Shown here: piece by piece, positions 11,390 to 22,774 of the stretch
Position numbering within the stretch: position 1 is the stretch's first letter
How the letters are laid out: each line of letters starts with the position of its first letter
DNA from: Anolis sagrei
Taxonomy: Eukaryota > Chordata > Lepidosauria > Squamata > Anolidae
Direction of reading: 5' to 3'
NCBI RefSeq assembly: GCF_037176765.1
Contig: NC_090034.1
Location: 27,846,875 to 27,910,874, forward strand
DNA length: 64,000 bases
Program-made: the position numbers and the translations under genes
Notes under the pieces: model-generated
Database searches by the model: none
What the model was told of the DNA's origin: nothing
The model's input: only the letters and a program-made list of their open reading frames with translations

Positions 11390-11600
11390 ACAGTGCGGTG
11401 TTTCCTTACCGGCTCAGCAGCGCTCCTGCTGCGGCTGGGAAGGAGGAGGAGGAGGAGGAGGAGGAGGAGGAGGAGGAGGAGGAGGAGGATCCTGGTGCTC
11501 CCTTAAGATCCTCCCTCTCTGACGTAGGACGCTGAGGCCCCGCCCCTCCGCCGCAGCTGGATACACAGCCAGCCTGCTGCTGCTGCTGGGTCCTAAGGCC
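11390..11600. promoter_or_regulatory. GGA repeat within a CpG-rich block
   Basis: (GGA)n at 11443-11489, then CGTAGGACGCTGAGGCCCCG, CCCGCCCCTCCGCCG and (TGC)n. G/C and CpG are far above the flanks. It could be a small promoter, but no exon was found beside it. Confidence 0.35.
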
Positions 11601-11649
11601 GACCTGGCCTTCATTTGCTCCCTTGGGTTCCCAGGGAGGCCTGAAGCAA

Positions 11650-11745
11650 TACAAACTCATACAATTCAGTTCAAAGCAGATCATGTGGGTTATCTGCATT
11701 GATAATCTGGGTTATATATGGCAGCGTAGAAGAGGCCCCAGGTGG
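11650..11745. mobile_element. CTACACTGCC-family MITE, right half
   Basis: ATTCAGTTCAAAGCAGATCA to ATGGCAGCGTAGAAGAGGCC. Confidence 0.65.
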
Positions 11746-11828
11746 CTGGACTCAGTTGGGGAAGCCAGGCTCCTGAATCTGTTTGGTATGAGCCCACGAA
11801 TGAGGACAGCCTGGGCAGATTGGTGTAG

Positions 11829-12062
11829 AATAGAATAGCATTATTGTCCTTCTCTGAGCTGGAGAAAGGAGAAAGAAGGTAGGCAGTTGTCTCAGTGACA
11901 CTCAAGCAACACCGGGTATATACACGAATACACGAAATGGAATGGAATAGCTTTTTTTTTGTCCTTCTCAGAGCTGGAGAAAAGAGAAAGCAGGCAGGCA
12001 GTGGTCCCAGTGACACTCAAGCAACACCAGGTATATATACAAATACATAGAATAGAATAGAA
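11829..12062. repeat. Tandem duplication of about 117 bp
   Basis: Two copies of a unit with GTCCTTCTCWGAGCTGGAGA and GTGACACTCAAGCAACACC, each ending in AGAATAG/GGAATAG; a third partial start follows at 12050. Confidence 0.75.
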
Positions 12063-12200
12063 CAGAATAGCTTTTTGTCATTGTGCTATTGCACAATTAA
12101 ATTAACTGCCTTCACCAGCACAGACCACAAAACAATACTCCTATCTTTCCACACTCCCACCACCACCACACAGCCCCCAATGCCACATCAATGTGAAGCC
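12040..12200 (-). mobile_element. LINE 3' end with (ATTCT)n tail
   Basis: AATAGAATAG tail, CTTTTTGTCATTGTGCTATT, CATCAATGTGAAGCCATGG. The same family recurs at 57290-57425 and 63815-63958. Confidence 0.55.
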
Positions 12201-12239
12201 ATGGAGTTCAACATAGCCACAGCTTGAGGATAACAGCTG

Positions 12240-13985
12240 CCTCTCAGTCTACTTGTCCTTGCCTTTGTCACCCTGTACTGAAATGGATAGGAACTTTAGG
12301 GGGGTCTACCCCAGGAGGAGAGAGCCTGAGACCCCACCAAAGAGGGATCGCTACTTTGGCGAGCAAAGAGAAGCCTGATTTTCAGCCATTTTATTTCCCT
12401 AAAAATCCAGAAGAAATCTCACCAAAGTTGAAGAAGCGGCACCAAGGTGTTTTATTAGCGATTCAGCTGAAAAGGATGCAATACTGCAATCATTCGCCAA
12501 GCAGAGCATGTGGTTACAGAAATCAGAGGCATTTTTATAGGAAATACAGGCTTGGAAGTTTCAAAATTCCCGCTCCCCGCCCTCCTCCCGGCTCGACGGT
12601 GATTGGCTGACGTGATAAGAGCTGGGAGGAGGCGCGGCCGCCTTCCCCGTGCTAGAACCAATCACAGAGCTCCCCTGCTGCGCTAGAGCCTATCAGGAAG
12701 CTTCTACCGCCTCAGCACTCTAGCGAATCAGGAAGAAGGGAGGCGGGATGAAAAGAAACAATGCTGTTTTGAGTGGATTATAGGATTTCAATGTCCTGGG
12801 GTTCCTTGAGTCCGGGGATCGGCCTTCTAAAGAAACTTGTTCTATTGTCCTTTGATGGGTCAGCGATAAGTAATGATTACTTAATCCGAGTGTTCCTGTC
12901 GCAATCAGATATGACACAATGAAGATGCTGGGGTGGATGTCCGTTGTGGAGAGCTTTGAATGGGAAAAAAAACAGTGTTGGGGGAAAGAGACTTTTTGAG
13001 GGTCGTCTTGCCCCCATTGTTATGTGATTAAAAGTTTGCCAAGCGAAACCCCAATCTGACGGCCCGACTCCGACATCAAAAAGGGATTTTCAGTTCTATT
13101 TTCCATGCAGTAAGTTTCAAGATAAGAGTTCTTTTGTGATTGCTGGTCGCCTTTTCAAAGCCAGGGCAGCTTCCTTGTTGATTTTCCCCCAAGGGGAGGG
13201 GAAGGGGCAAAGGGTTCAGGGCTAGGTCAGAAACATGAGGAAAATACATGGGGAAATATAGGAATCACAATAAATTCATATCAGGCACCCCCTCCCTATC
13301 CCACCCACCAGAGAAATTGATTAAAGCAATATTTTCAGAAAAACATGAGTCCATAGTTCGTTCAAGGATAATTCATAGGTGGAAGCAAGTCTTTTTGAGT
13401 CCAGGACACTTGGCAAAAAGTCCAAAGCCACAAAGAGAAGTCTGGTGATTTCCACTGAGCCAAAGGGTGGAATTCTGCAGCGCCGAGATCGAGCCGGTCC
13501 TTGGTCCTTGGGAAACTACAACTCCTTCCAAGGACTGAGGCCCCAAGGCCAGGTTGTTCCCCGAAAGCCTCGTGGGGTAGCCGCACCGAGTCTCCAGGGC
13601 AGGGGCTTGCCAGGGGTGAAGAAGCGGCGAGGGCAGCGGCAGCGCGGCAACAGCAAAGCTGAGCTTTTGACAATCAGCTGTTTCCTTAAAAATATATTCT
13701 TAAAATGAGCATAGAAGCCCAAAATACAAAAAGCAAGATAGCAGATAGTGCTAGAATTTAGCCAGGAAAAATATGCCATCAAAATGGAGTCGATCCGCCA
13801 TCTCGCGGATACGGGGGCCTGAGGAAGGCATCCCAGGCAGGCCTGCAGTCTCCCGCGGCCTGGAAAAGGTTAGTATCATGCATTTGGATAGTTTCAGGCA
13901 AGAAAGGGACACAAAGTATCAAGCTGGAGAAGTTAAAAGTTGCAATTTTATTAATCTTTAATTGGGGATTGGTTACATAGTTGGG
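12240..13985 (-). mobile_element. Possible LTR-type retroelement fossil
   Basis: GC-rich, unlike its flanks. On the minus strand it shows three related 35-45 bp CCAAT/CTAGAGC-type units (12590-12735), a TATA-like TATAAAAATG near 12538 and AATAAA about 75-85 bp further on, an order expected of U3-R in an LTR. Two such promoter/poly(A) arrangements may exist (second AATAAA near 13950). No protein of the family was recognised, so family and ends are uncertain; it looks old and broken. A host promoter is the alternative. Confidence 0.35.
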
Positions 13986-14029
13986 GCTAGCAAAGGAGTG
14001 AAAGGAAAGAGCACACGGCTGTATAGAGT

Positions 14030-14530
14030 CCCTGGTTGAGGCTGCTACTGGGGCACATTTCATCAGTTTGGCCCAACTTGGCAATCAGGAACTGTGGAAC
14101 ACCCTGCTGCAGGTCACCCAACTTGAAGGCAGGGGTCTGGGATGCCCTTGACGACAGTACCACTGGCCAGAGAGCAATAATTCAAAAGGTAGTGGAAGTT
14201 ATAAAGTTCTTCCTTTGAGAAGAGGGCAACCCATAGTTCTCTGTGCAGTAGTGGTAACGCTTTGTAACACCTTCCTGCCACTGTGCAGTTACCAAATCCT
14301 GCACAGATGCAGTCGGTTAGGACACTCTCTAGAGCACAGTGGTAGAAAGTACCAGCAGTTTTCCATTCAGTTGTTGGTTCCTTAGGAGTCTCAGATAATA
14401 ATACAGTCCCTACTGGGCCCTCTTCCCTAATGCTACTGTATGTGAGATCTTCCTTCACAGCAACACCCAGGGACTTGAAACTGGCCACCTGCTCCACTTG
14501 GTCTCCATTTATGACCAAAGGCTAGATTTC
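14030..14530 (-). mobile_element. Non-LTR LINE fragment
   Basis: The 134-codon frame reads MVINGDQVEQVASFKSLGVA, then FYHCALESVLTDCICAGFGN, a pattern common after the RT domain of fish and reptile LINEs; clade uncertain. Confidence 0.65.
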
Positions 14531-14696
14531 TGGTCTGTTATAAATATAGGCACGAGGATCAAACATTTCTGGATAACAAACCATTACTTGCAAAACTTGC
14601 TAAAGAGTCTGGTTTCTTCTCTCTTTTTAATGAAGTATGGCCTAAGAATGGTAAACAAGGCACAATAGATTTGTATCAATGTCTAAAACAGCCACC

Positions 14697-14850
14697 AGGC
14701 CCCTTCTACACTGCCATAGAATCCAGATGATCTAATCAGATAATCCTCATTATCCGCTTTGAACTGGATTATCTGAGTCCACACTGCCATATCATCCAGT
14801 TCAAAGCAGATAATCTGGATTCTATATGGCAGTGTAGAAGTGGCTTCAGA
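14697..14850. mobile_element. CTACACTGCC-family MITE, nearly perfect palindrome
   Basis: GGCCCCTTCTACACTGCCAT to ATGGCAGTGTAGAAGTGGC, with inner inverted TTTGAACTGGATTATCTGA. Confidence 0.8.
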
Positions 14851-14854
14851 AAGC

Positions 14855-15050
14855 TATTACACTCTGTAACATGATGATTGTTGTTCCTGGGTTATAAATG
14901 CCATTACTTCCTAATTGGTTTTACCATAAAACCATGGAAAAAGTTTATTAAACTGCAAAAAAAAAGTTGTTTCTGCAGGAGGGACATTCTGCTATAGCAC
15001 GTTTTGTGATGGTTTTCATTTAAAGTCTCATATAGTCTCAACATTTAAGA
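14855..15050 (+). mobile_element. GTAACA-family element, 5' half
   Basis: TTACACTCTGTAACATGATG, then GGTTATAAATGCCATTACTT. Confidence 0.6.
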
Positions 15051-15169
15051 GGAATTATTTTCCCTGCCATTTTGAATCCATTGCTGCATCGTCTCCTCTA
15101 CTTTGGCCATCTTGGCTTCCAGGAAGATTTCTGGATTGAGTTGAAAGATGAAGGATGATGCTTGATGTT

Positions 15170-15303
15170 GATGTTTAATATATTTTACTTCGCATTATGG
15201 TCATTTATGTTTCTGATTGCACTTTTAAGGCATTGAATGTTTGCCTCTGTCTGTTGTGAACTGCCCTGAGACCCCACAGGGAGATAGGGCAGGATCGAAA
15301 TAA

Positions 15304-15337
<34 letters not shown>

Positions 15338-15340
15338 GTT
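15170..15340 (+). mobile_element. L2-type LINE tail with (ATT)n
   Basis: GGCATTGAATGTTTGCCTCT, TGAACTGCCCTGAGACCCC, then ATAAATTATTATT. Confidence 0.65.
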
Positions 15341-15671
15341 CAACCCAACAGCTGGAGGGACACATATTCCACTCTCCCTGCCCTGGTGTTTGTTTTTAAA
15401 TGGGACAAGGCAGTGCTCTCTCATCTGAAACTGGCATCTGAAATGGATAAGCTATTTGAGACAGATTATTTTCCAGAACGGTGTCATTTCTGCAAGTGCA
15501 AGTTGCTTCTTGTATTACAAAGGGCAGAAAAAGCCCAAAGCAGGGGCTCCTGTTTCTTGTAATGCAATCCCTGAAGCTGAGAAATGCACAGGCTCTGGAT
15601 GTCTATGTAAACAACAATGAGAATTAGCCTGGAGCTTCCTCAACCCATTGATCCCTCAGCCCCCTTTCCTA

Positions 15672-15972
15672 AGGTGCATCTGTACAGTAGAATTAATTCA
15701 GTTTGCCCCACTTTGACTTTTATGGCTCAATGCTGTGGGGTCATGAGAGTTGTAGCTTGGTGAGGCATCATAACCCTTTGATACAAAAGCCTAAAGGACC
15801 TCACGAGACTACCAACTCCCACTACTGCGTACCATTGAGCCCAGTGGTATCAATCAGCATTAATTCTATAATGCAGACACATTCTGTTATTTGGAAATGT
15901 GAACTGCATTTTGTGAGCCTATACTGACCATATAATGCTGTTCCAAACAGTATATGGCAGTATAGATAGGGA
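15672..15972. mobile_element. Related MITE or fusion of MITE ends
   Basis: GGTGCATCTGTACAGTAGAA to ATATGGCAGTATAGATAGGG; the middle (GGGTCATGAGAGTTGTAGCT) differs from the main family. Confidence 0.5.
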
Positions 15973-16347
15973 CTTGTGCACTATTATCCAATGGAACCTC
16001 AAAGATGCAGTGCAAGCTGTTAAGCAGAAGGTGGCAATGCGATGTCGTAACTTTCTAGATACCTGCAAAGATTTATCCTAGATTTAAATTAAATGAGGAT
16101 TTTAAACAATGTTGTTTTTGTTTCCACCTTTCTAAACTTACTTCTCATTTTCTGAAATCATTCATTCAGTCTGCCTCATCCACCAAGAACATCTGGTTTC
16201 CCTGTTCTCTTTGTCTCCTGCCACTCTCCAATGGGAAAGTGGGGAAGAAAGATTATGTGGATGCATGCAAAAGGATATCAAACCATGGTGAATGCAAGTT
16301 CCAAAACCCAACTCTCTATTCAATGTGGGAAATTAAAGCTTTACTGA

Positions 16348-16381
<34 letters not shown>

Positions 16382-16542
16382 TTACTGACACAAAAGCACA
16401 GTATGTTGCAGCAAACGAGATCTATATGCTGGATTTCGTATCACAAAATCACAAGTCAAACATTTCCCAAGCGTCTAGGACTGTGTGATGTATTTTCAAA
16501 TGATTCAAATAAGGTGGCCTTTTGCAGTTGACAGATCGTGAT

Positions 16543-17272
16543 AGGGAAGCTGATGAGGAAACACAACATACAAACAATCTACAAACCCACCAAGAAAATC
16601 CAACAAATGCTACGTTCAGCAAAGGGATCCTCTCACCTCTGCAGGAGTCTACCGTATACCATGCAGCTGTGGACAAGTCTACATAGGGACCACCAAACAC
16701 AGCGCCCAAACACGAATCAAGGAACATGAAAGGCACTGCAGACTACTCCAACCAGAAAAATCAGCCATAGCAGAGCACCTGATGAACCAACCTGGACACA
16801 GCATTTTATTTGAGAACACAAAAATGCTGGACCACTCTCACAACCACCATGTCAGACTACACAGAGAAGCCATTGAAATCCACAAACATGTGGACAATTT
16901 CAACAGAAAGGAAGAAACCATGAGAATGAACAAAATCTGGCTACCAGTATTAAAAAATTCTAAAATTGCAACAGCAAAAACAGCAGAGAGAAAAACAGGC
17001 AGGGACATCTAATCACTTTTCAAGAAGAGTTTGCTCCAGGCTCAGTCAGCCCATTGTATGCTAATCAAGGTGGTCAGTTGAAAGAATCACACCTAGCCCA
17101 ACTTACAAAAGCCCTTTGTCTCACCCTGGTCATTCCACAGATATATAAACCCCTTTTTTCCCAATTCCAGCAGACCTCACCTCTGAGGATGCTTGCCATA
17201 GATGCAGGCGAAACGTCAGGAGAAATGCCTCTAGAACATGGCCATATAGCCCGAAAAAACCCACAAGAACTG
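16543..17272 (+). mobile_element. Penelope-like element, 5'-truncated, inside R4 LINE
   Basis: Encodes the C-terminal GIY-YIG part of a PLE protein in broken frames (KPTKKIQQML, then MNQPGHSILFENTKMLDHSH and IEIHKHVDNFNRKEETMRMN), followed by the terminal repeat with a hammerhead-like core at 17178-17224. CGTGAT at 16537-16542 and 17273-17278 are the likely short target duplications; R4 sequence resumes directly after. Confidence 0.8.
17178..17224 (+). ncRNA. Minimal hammerhead-ribozyme-like motif
   Basis: Core CTGAGGA + T, stem II GCTTGC/GCAGGC (6 pairs), GAAA, CGTC, with a short stem I (CACCT/AGGAG). The extra U after A9 is known in some natural hammerheads. Stem III is almost absent, as reported for metazoan PLE hammerheads thought to act as dimers. 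Activity is not shown. Confidence 0.65.
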
Positions 17273-18315
17273 CGTGATTTTGTCGATGTTTGTTTCCAAA
17301 TGCCGGCTGAGATCTTTTGGCATGGCACCCAGTGTGCCAATGACCACTGGGACCACCTGGGCTGGTTTATGCCAGACCCTTTGCAGTTCGATTTTGAGGT
17401 CTTGATAAGGGCTGAGTTTTTCCTGTTGTTTTTCCTCAATGCGGCTGTCACCTGGTATGGCGACATCAATAATCCAGACTTTTTTCTTTTCCACAATCGT
17501 GATGTCTGGTGTTTTGTGTTCCAAAATTTTGTCAGTCTGGATTCGAAAGTCCCACAGTATTTTTGTGTGTTCATTTTCCATGACCTTTGCGGGTTTATGA
17601 TCGCACCAATTCTTTCCTGCTGGTAGGTGGTACTTGTGACATAAGTTCCAGTGAATAATCTGAGCCACAGAGTTGTGTCTTTGTTTGGAGTCCGTCTGTG
17701 CGATTTTCTTGCAACAGCTGAGGAGATGGTCCATGGTTTCATCAGCTTCCTTGCACAATCTGCATTTTGGTCATCCGTTGATTTTTCAATCCTGGTCTTA
17801 AATGCATTGGTTCTGATGGCTTGCTCCTGGGCTGCAAGAATCAGGCCTTCTGTCTCCTTCTTCAGGGCTCCATTCATGAGCCATAACCAGGTCTTCTCCT
17901 TGTCAACATTTCCTTCAGTCTTCTCAAGGAACTGCCCATGCAATGCTTTGTTGTGCCAGCTGTCAGCTCTGGTTTGGAGTGCTGTGCTTTGATAAGTTTC
18001 CGATTATTGACTTCAATTAAAGCAGGTTCTTGGCTTTCCTTTACATATTCTGCCAGGACGTGTTTTTCTTCTTTGACTGCTTGTTTTACTTGTAAAAGTC
18101 CTCTGCCACCAGACTTTCTAGGCAGATAGAGCCGGTCAACATTACTGCGAGGATGTAATGAATTATGAATGGTCATGAGTTTTCTTGTTTTTCTGTCCAA
18201 ATTGTTCAGTTCTGCTTGTGTTGAGTTTATGATGCCAGCAGTATATCTTATGACAGGTATGGCCCAGGTGTTTATGGCCTTGATGGTGTTGCCTCCACTG
18301 AGCTTGGTTTTGAGA

Positions 18316-18316
<1 letters not shown>

Positions 18317-18352
<36 letters not shown>
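18317..18352. repeat. (ATT)n microsatellite between R4 copies
   Basis: Twelve ATT units exactly at the junction of two R4 fragments. Confidence 0.85.
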
Positions 18353-18890
18353 GAAACACAACAAGATTAGTACACAGCAATACAGTTGTTGTATTGGATC
18401 ACACATCGAACACTTCCCAAGTGTCTAGGACTGTGTGATGTTTTGGCGAATAATGTGTGCAGATCCCGGTAGGGTGGCCTCTTGCAGCTGACAGATGGTA
18501 ATTTTGTCAGCGCCAATTGTGTTTAAGTGTAGGCCAAGGTCTTTAGGCACTGCACCCAGTGTGTTGATCATCATTGGGACCACCTTGACTGTCTTGTGCC
18601 AGAGTCTTTGCAGTTCGATCTTTAAATCATCATATTGTGTCAGCTTTTCGAGTTGTTTCTCTTCAATCCTGCTGTCACTTGGGAGTGCAACATAGACAAT
18701 CCATACTTGTTTTTTTAACATGATTGTAAGGTCACAAGTATTGTGCTCCAAAACTCTTGTCAGTCTGAATTTGGAAGTCCCAGAGTAGTTTGACATGTTC
18801 ATTTTCAGGCTTGTGATCCACCAGTTCTTTGTTGCAGTTAGATAGTATTTGTGGCACAAGTTCCAATGAATCATCTGAGCATTATTGTTG
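18345..18890 (-). mobile_element. Second R4-type LINE copy, 3' part
   Basis: Encodes the endonuclease region (LTIMLKKQVWIVYVALPSDS) and the C-terminal LGAVPKDLGLHLN, with the same 3' end at 18365-18440. It lies head to tail with the copy at 16345-18320. Confidence 0.82.
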
Positions 18891-18895
18891 TTGTT

Positions 18896-19045
18896 GTTAT
18901 TGACACAAAAGCAAAGTATGCCACAGCAAACGAGATCTATATGCTGGTTTTCGTATCACTAAATCACAAGTCGAACACTTCCCAAGCGTCTAGGACTGTG
19001 TGATGTTGTTGTTATTATAATAATAATTATTATTATATGAAGCCA
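18896..19045 (-). mobile_element. R4-type LINE extreme 3' end
   Basis: TGACACAAAAGCAAAGTATG to CTAGGACTGTGTGATG, flanked by (TTG)n and (ATT)n. Confidence 0.65.
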
Positions 19046-19687
19046 TAGGAAAGCTCTAATGGGCAATCTGCACCTCTCCTTGCGTGCAATGATTTCATTT
19101 CATCCACAAGGAAAACACAAAGTAACAAACTCAAGAGAGGCAAACAATGTGGGACGGAAAGCATAATATAAGGAAGTTAAAGATAGTTTTCTAAATGTAA
19201 ACATTGTTTATTTATTGACAGAAGTTACATGTCTATGTTGCCACTGATTTGAATATACAAAGTAACTTTATACTTTGCTGCATGGTGAGTTGCTGTTAAA
19301 AGTATGGACAAGGTCTGTTCATTCGAAGTACTAGAATTAATACTAACCATAGGGAATAATGCGCTTTTCTTTAAACTATGCCTGAGTTGCAAACCCCATC
19401 TGATCTTTAGCACTTTGGTTTATCAACCTCTCTTGTGTTGTGTTGCAGAATCAATTATTTGCTTGTTTACTCGTGTTATGCATTGTTTCTGGGCTTCTTC
19501 CCTTTTTTGTATGCCATTTGTGAGTCTCCAAGTGGTTCTTCTGAAAAGTGCATCCTAATCCTCCACGTCCAGCCACAGCAAAACAACCCTTCACTCAATT
19601 CCTTTTATATAAAAGCCATCAGTGCCAGAAGTTTTCTTACTACGAAATCATTGAATCCCTTTGTATTTTTGGCTTACATCAGGTATG
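19046..19687. other. No recognised feature
   Basis: AT-rich, no repeats recognised. Confidence 0.5.
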
Positions 19688-19866
19688 TGCAAACTTGGGT
19701 CCTTCCTCCAGGTGTTTTGGACCAGCTCCCACAATCCCTAACAGCCTCAGGCCCTTTCCTTTCCCCTCACAGCCGCTTAAGCGGAAAAGAAGAAAAGGAG
19801 GGGGCCCTGAGGTTGTTAGGAATTGTGGGAGTTGAAGACCAAAACACATGGAGGGAGAGCCAAAGT
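19688..19866. mobile_element. Fold-back MITE, AACTCCCAC family
   Basis: Arms CCAGGTGTTTTGGACCAGCT and GGGAGTTGAAGACCAAAACA around CCGCTTAAGCGG; nearly perfect hairpin. Confidence 0.78.
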
Positions 19867-19869
19867 TTG

Positions 19870-21770
19870 CCCATACTTAGTTTAGATTATGCAAAAAGCA
19901 AACAAAAGAAATGTGTTGAAGAAGGGAAATCTAAAGAGTCATTGCTTATGTAGCAAAGGTGCCCCACGGGTTGAGAACTCTGATCTAGAGCCATTGCTTT
20001 TGTTCCGAATCACAGGGATCATGGTGGCAGTCATATCCACAATGGAAGATACGCAATGACTCTCCTCACAGACTGGATATTGGATAGAGCTGGGTGGATA
20101 TTTTATAATGATGAAAACAAAGCCAAAAGAAAGGAGAGGGCAAGACGCTGCCAGGCAAGATGTTTATACCCTCCTGCTTCCTTTTGACCCTTTATGTCAA
20201 ACTGAACGACTCTCAGCTCCAAGATACTGAAGTTGTAGGCACTTTCCATCCTGCTCCAATCCTCTTACAATTTCTCTTCTCATTCTTCCTCTGATAGGTG
20301 GGGCTCTAATTATTTCACCTTACTTCCAATTATACATACCTCATAAGGAATGCCTTTCCAGTGCCCACCCAATCTTCCTTTATTTACATTCTGCCACCCT
20401 AAAAAGGTGAATCTGTTCTTGTGCCAGATGTGATGCTAATCTTCCAAATTCCTCTCTAGCTAGAGAAATAGGAACTCACTTTCTAAGCATTTCTACTGGA
20501 TGTTGACACACTGTCCCTGAAAAACCAGACAAATCTCTGCCAGAAGTCACTGCAGGGGAACAAGGTTGTTGCCTGGAGACAAAACCCTAAGGGCCTGATT
20601 TGCAACCGGTGGCACATCTCTGCTGCACCTTAGAGGAAGGAAAGCTTTGCTGCTGCATCAGAATCCAGCAAGATCTTTCTGTATCCTCCATCTGGTGCAA
20701 GATGGACAGGGAGGTACATCAACTATAAAGAAGAATATATTTCAGCATTGAATTAAAGTGAGAGCATGGCTTCTAAGCCAAGGGAGTGTGAGGTTTACAT
20801 CACTGGTCAGGCTCCTGAGTGCATAATTCACCCCACTTCCAATATTCAAGTATGAATGCTGCGATTATTGCAAACACAATGGCATAAAGGATGGTTGGGG
20901 GGGGGGGGATAAGTGGTTTTGGGGGGAAAATTGAAGCCTGACTTCCAGAATCCTAGGCCAACATTCAAACTACTATCTCAATGGCTCTGTGCTGAAAGCT
21001 GATGCGCTGAAACAGGCTCGTCATGGATGATATAAGCTTCGCTGGTTTCAGTGGGTCTATTTGAAGCAGGATGCTGAACCTTGGTTCCCAGAATGTCCAT
21101 GCTTTGAATGTAATGGCAGAAACACCTGGAAAGTGAACTCCAAATCACACAGGGATCAAAGGTTAAGGGCAACAGATCTGCAGTGAATACCCCGTAGCAT
21201 TATAATGGTTCTTAATGGCTCCTGACAAGTGTCCGTTCAGTAATGTTGCTGGAAAGAGGAACCCAGAGGTTGGAATTAAGCAGCCTATGCCAACTGATTC
21301 CTCCTGGACTACACTCAGTAAACCTGCTGTTGTGTGCAGAATAATGCAGGATAAAGCTTTTGCTGTAAAACATAGAGTGGAGACCAACAGAAGTACCCAA
21401 TGCTGCTTGTTTTTGTTGGCATGGAAAGCAAAGAGAACACAACTATGAGATCAGGACAAAAAACAACAATATATTACAAAAATGTGCCAAATCTCCCTTT
21501 ATTAATTTAAAATAGTTATCTTTTTCTGCTCTCTAAAACAGGAAACAGGCTTTCAAGACAGTGAAATGACATTAGTATGCCATTAGGAAGCAATACACCT
21601 AAGATTTGAAATTAAGACCCATAAAAGTGGTTATCAATATTTATAAGATAAACAGAACCAATGCAAACGGACAACACTCCTCCAAAAGGGGCTCAGCGTT
21701 GCATATCTACAGTAACAGTGGGAGCTGCTAAGGAATTTTAAAACGGCGCTCCAGTGGTATCAGCTGAATA
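19870..21770. other. No recognised feature
   Basis: Mostly single-copy-looking sequence with a G run at 20897-20908. No exon with convincing splice sites was found. Confidence 0.5.
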
Positions 21771-21830
21771 AGTTTAAGCTAGGTTCTTGTGGGTTTTTTT
21801 CGGGCTATAGAGCCATGTTCTAGAGGCATT

Positions 21831-21874
21831 TCTCCTGACGTTTCGCCTGCATCTATGGCAAGCATCCTCAGAGG
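21831..21874 (-). ncRNA. Hammerhead-like motif, left arm of PLE palindrome
   Basis: Same core on the minus strand within the 21.8-22.8 kb palindrome; GAAA and CGTC intact, stem II intact. Confidence 0.6.
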
Positions 21875-22655
21875 TTGCGAGGTCTGTTGGAAGTAGGAAA
21901 AATGGGTTTATATATCTGTGGAATGGCTGGGGTGGGGCAAGGAGCTCTTCCCTGCTGCAGTTAGGTGTGAATGTTTAGCTGATCACCTTCATTAGCATTT
22001 GAAGGCCTGCCTGAGCCTGGGAAAATCTGTTGCTGGGAGGTGTTAATCTGTGCCTGGTTTTTTCCTCTCTGTTGTTTAGCTGTTATAATTTTTGAGTTTT
22101 TTAATACTGGTAGCCAGATTTTGTTCATTTTCATGGTCTCTTCCTTTCTGTTGAAATTGTCCACATGCTTGTGGATTTCAATGGCTTCTCTGTGTAGTCT
22201 GACATGGTGGTTGTTGGTGTGGTCCAGCATTTCTGTGTTCTCAAATAATATGCTGTGTCCAGGCTGGTTCATCACAGCATATTATTTGAGAACACAGAAA
22301 TGCTGGACCACTCCAACAACCACCATGTCAGACTACACAGAGAAGCCATTGAAATCCACAAGCATGTGGACAATTTCAACAGAAAGGAAGAGACCATGAA
22401 AATGAACAAAATCTGGCTACCAGTATTAAAAAACTCAAAAATTATAACAGCTAAACAACAGAGAGGAAAAAACCAGGCACAGATTAACACCTCCCAGCAA
22501 CAGATTTTCCCAGGCTCAGGCAGGCCTTCAAATGCTAATGAAGGTGATCAGCTAAACATTCACACCTAACTGCAGCAGGGAAGAGCTCCTTGCCCCACCC
22601 CAACCATTCCACAGATATATAAACCCATTTTTCCTACTTCCAACAGACCTCACAA

Positions 22656-22698
22656 CCTCTGAGGATGCTTGCCATAGTTGCAGGTGAAACGTCAGGAG
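22656..22698 (+). ncRNA. Hammerhead-like motif, right arm of PLE palindrome
   Basis: Plus-strand partner of the motif at 21831-21874. Stem II closes with a G-U pair (GCAGGT) and its loop has one change. Confidence 0.6.
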
Positions 22699-22774
22699 AA
22701 ATGCCTCTAGAACATGGCTCTATAGCCCGAAAAAACCCACAAGAACCTAGTGATTCCGGTTTAAGCTAGGTTTA

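Larger units (their letters stand above)
16345..18320 (-). mobile_element. R4-type LINE with restriction-like endonuclease, PLE inside
   Basis: Minus-strand frames encode LDRKTRKLMTIHNSLHPRSN (thumb region), CKEADETMDHLLSCC (CCHC-like) and PDITIVEKKKVWIIDVAIPG, which fits the PD...D/E-type endonuclease of R2/R4-like site-specific LINEs. The 3' end (CTAGGACTGTGTGATG) and (ATT)n lie at 16350-16500. A PLE at 16543-17272 interrupts the 3' part. Stops are few. Confidence 0.85.
21784..22758. mobile_element. Palindromic Penelope-like element, about 480-bp arms
   Basis: An inverted dimer: 21784-22270 is nearly the exact reverse complement of 22272-22746. Each arm encodes the same 90-plus-residue GIY-YIG C-terminal segment on opposite strands (HVDNFNRKEETMKMNKIWLP) and a terminal repeat with a hammerhead-like core. 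The 14-mer GTTTAAGCTAGGTT flanks it at 21772-21785 and 22759-22772, overlapping the element end by about two bases. Confidence 0.9.

Noticed and set aside
11023-11535. 170-codon plus-strand open frame with poly-Glu
   Set aside because: Produced by purine-rich GGAA and GGA repeats, open in several frames at once; no splice sites or family match.
21215-21448. Overlapping open frames on both strands
   Set aside because: Mutually antisense frames without similarity to known proteins.
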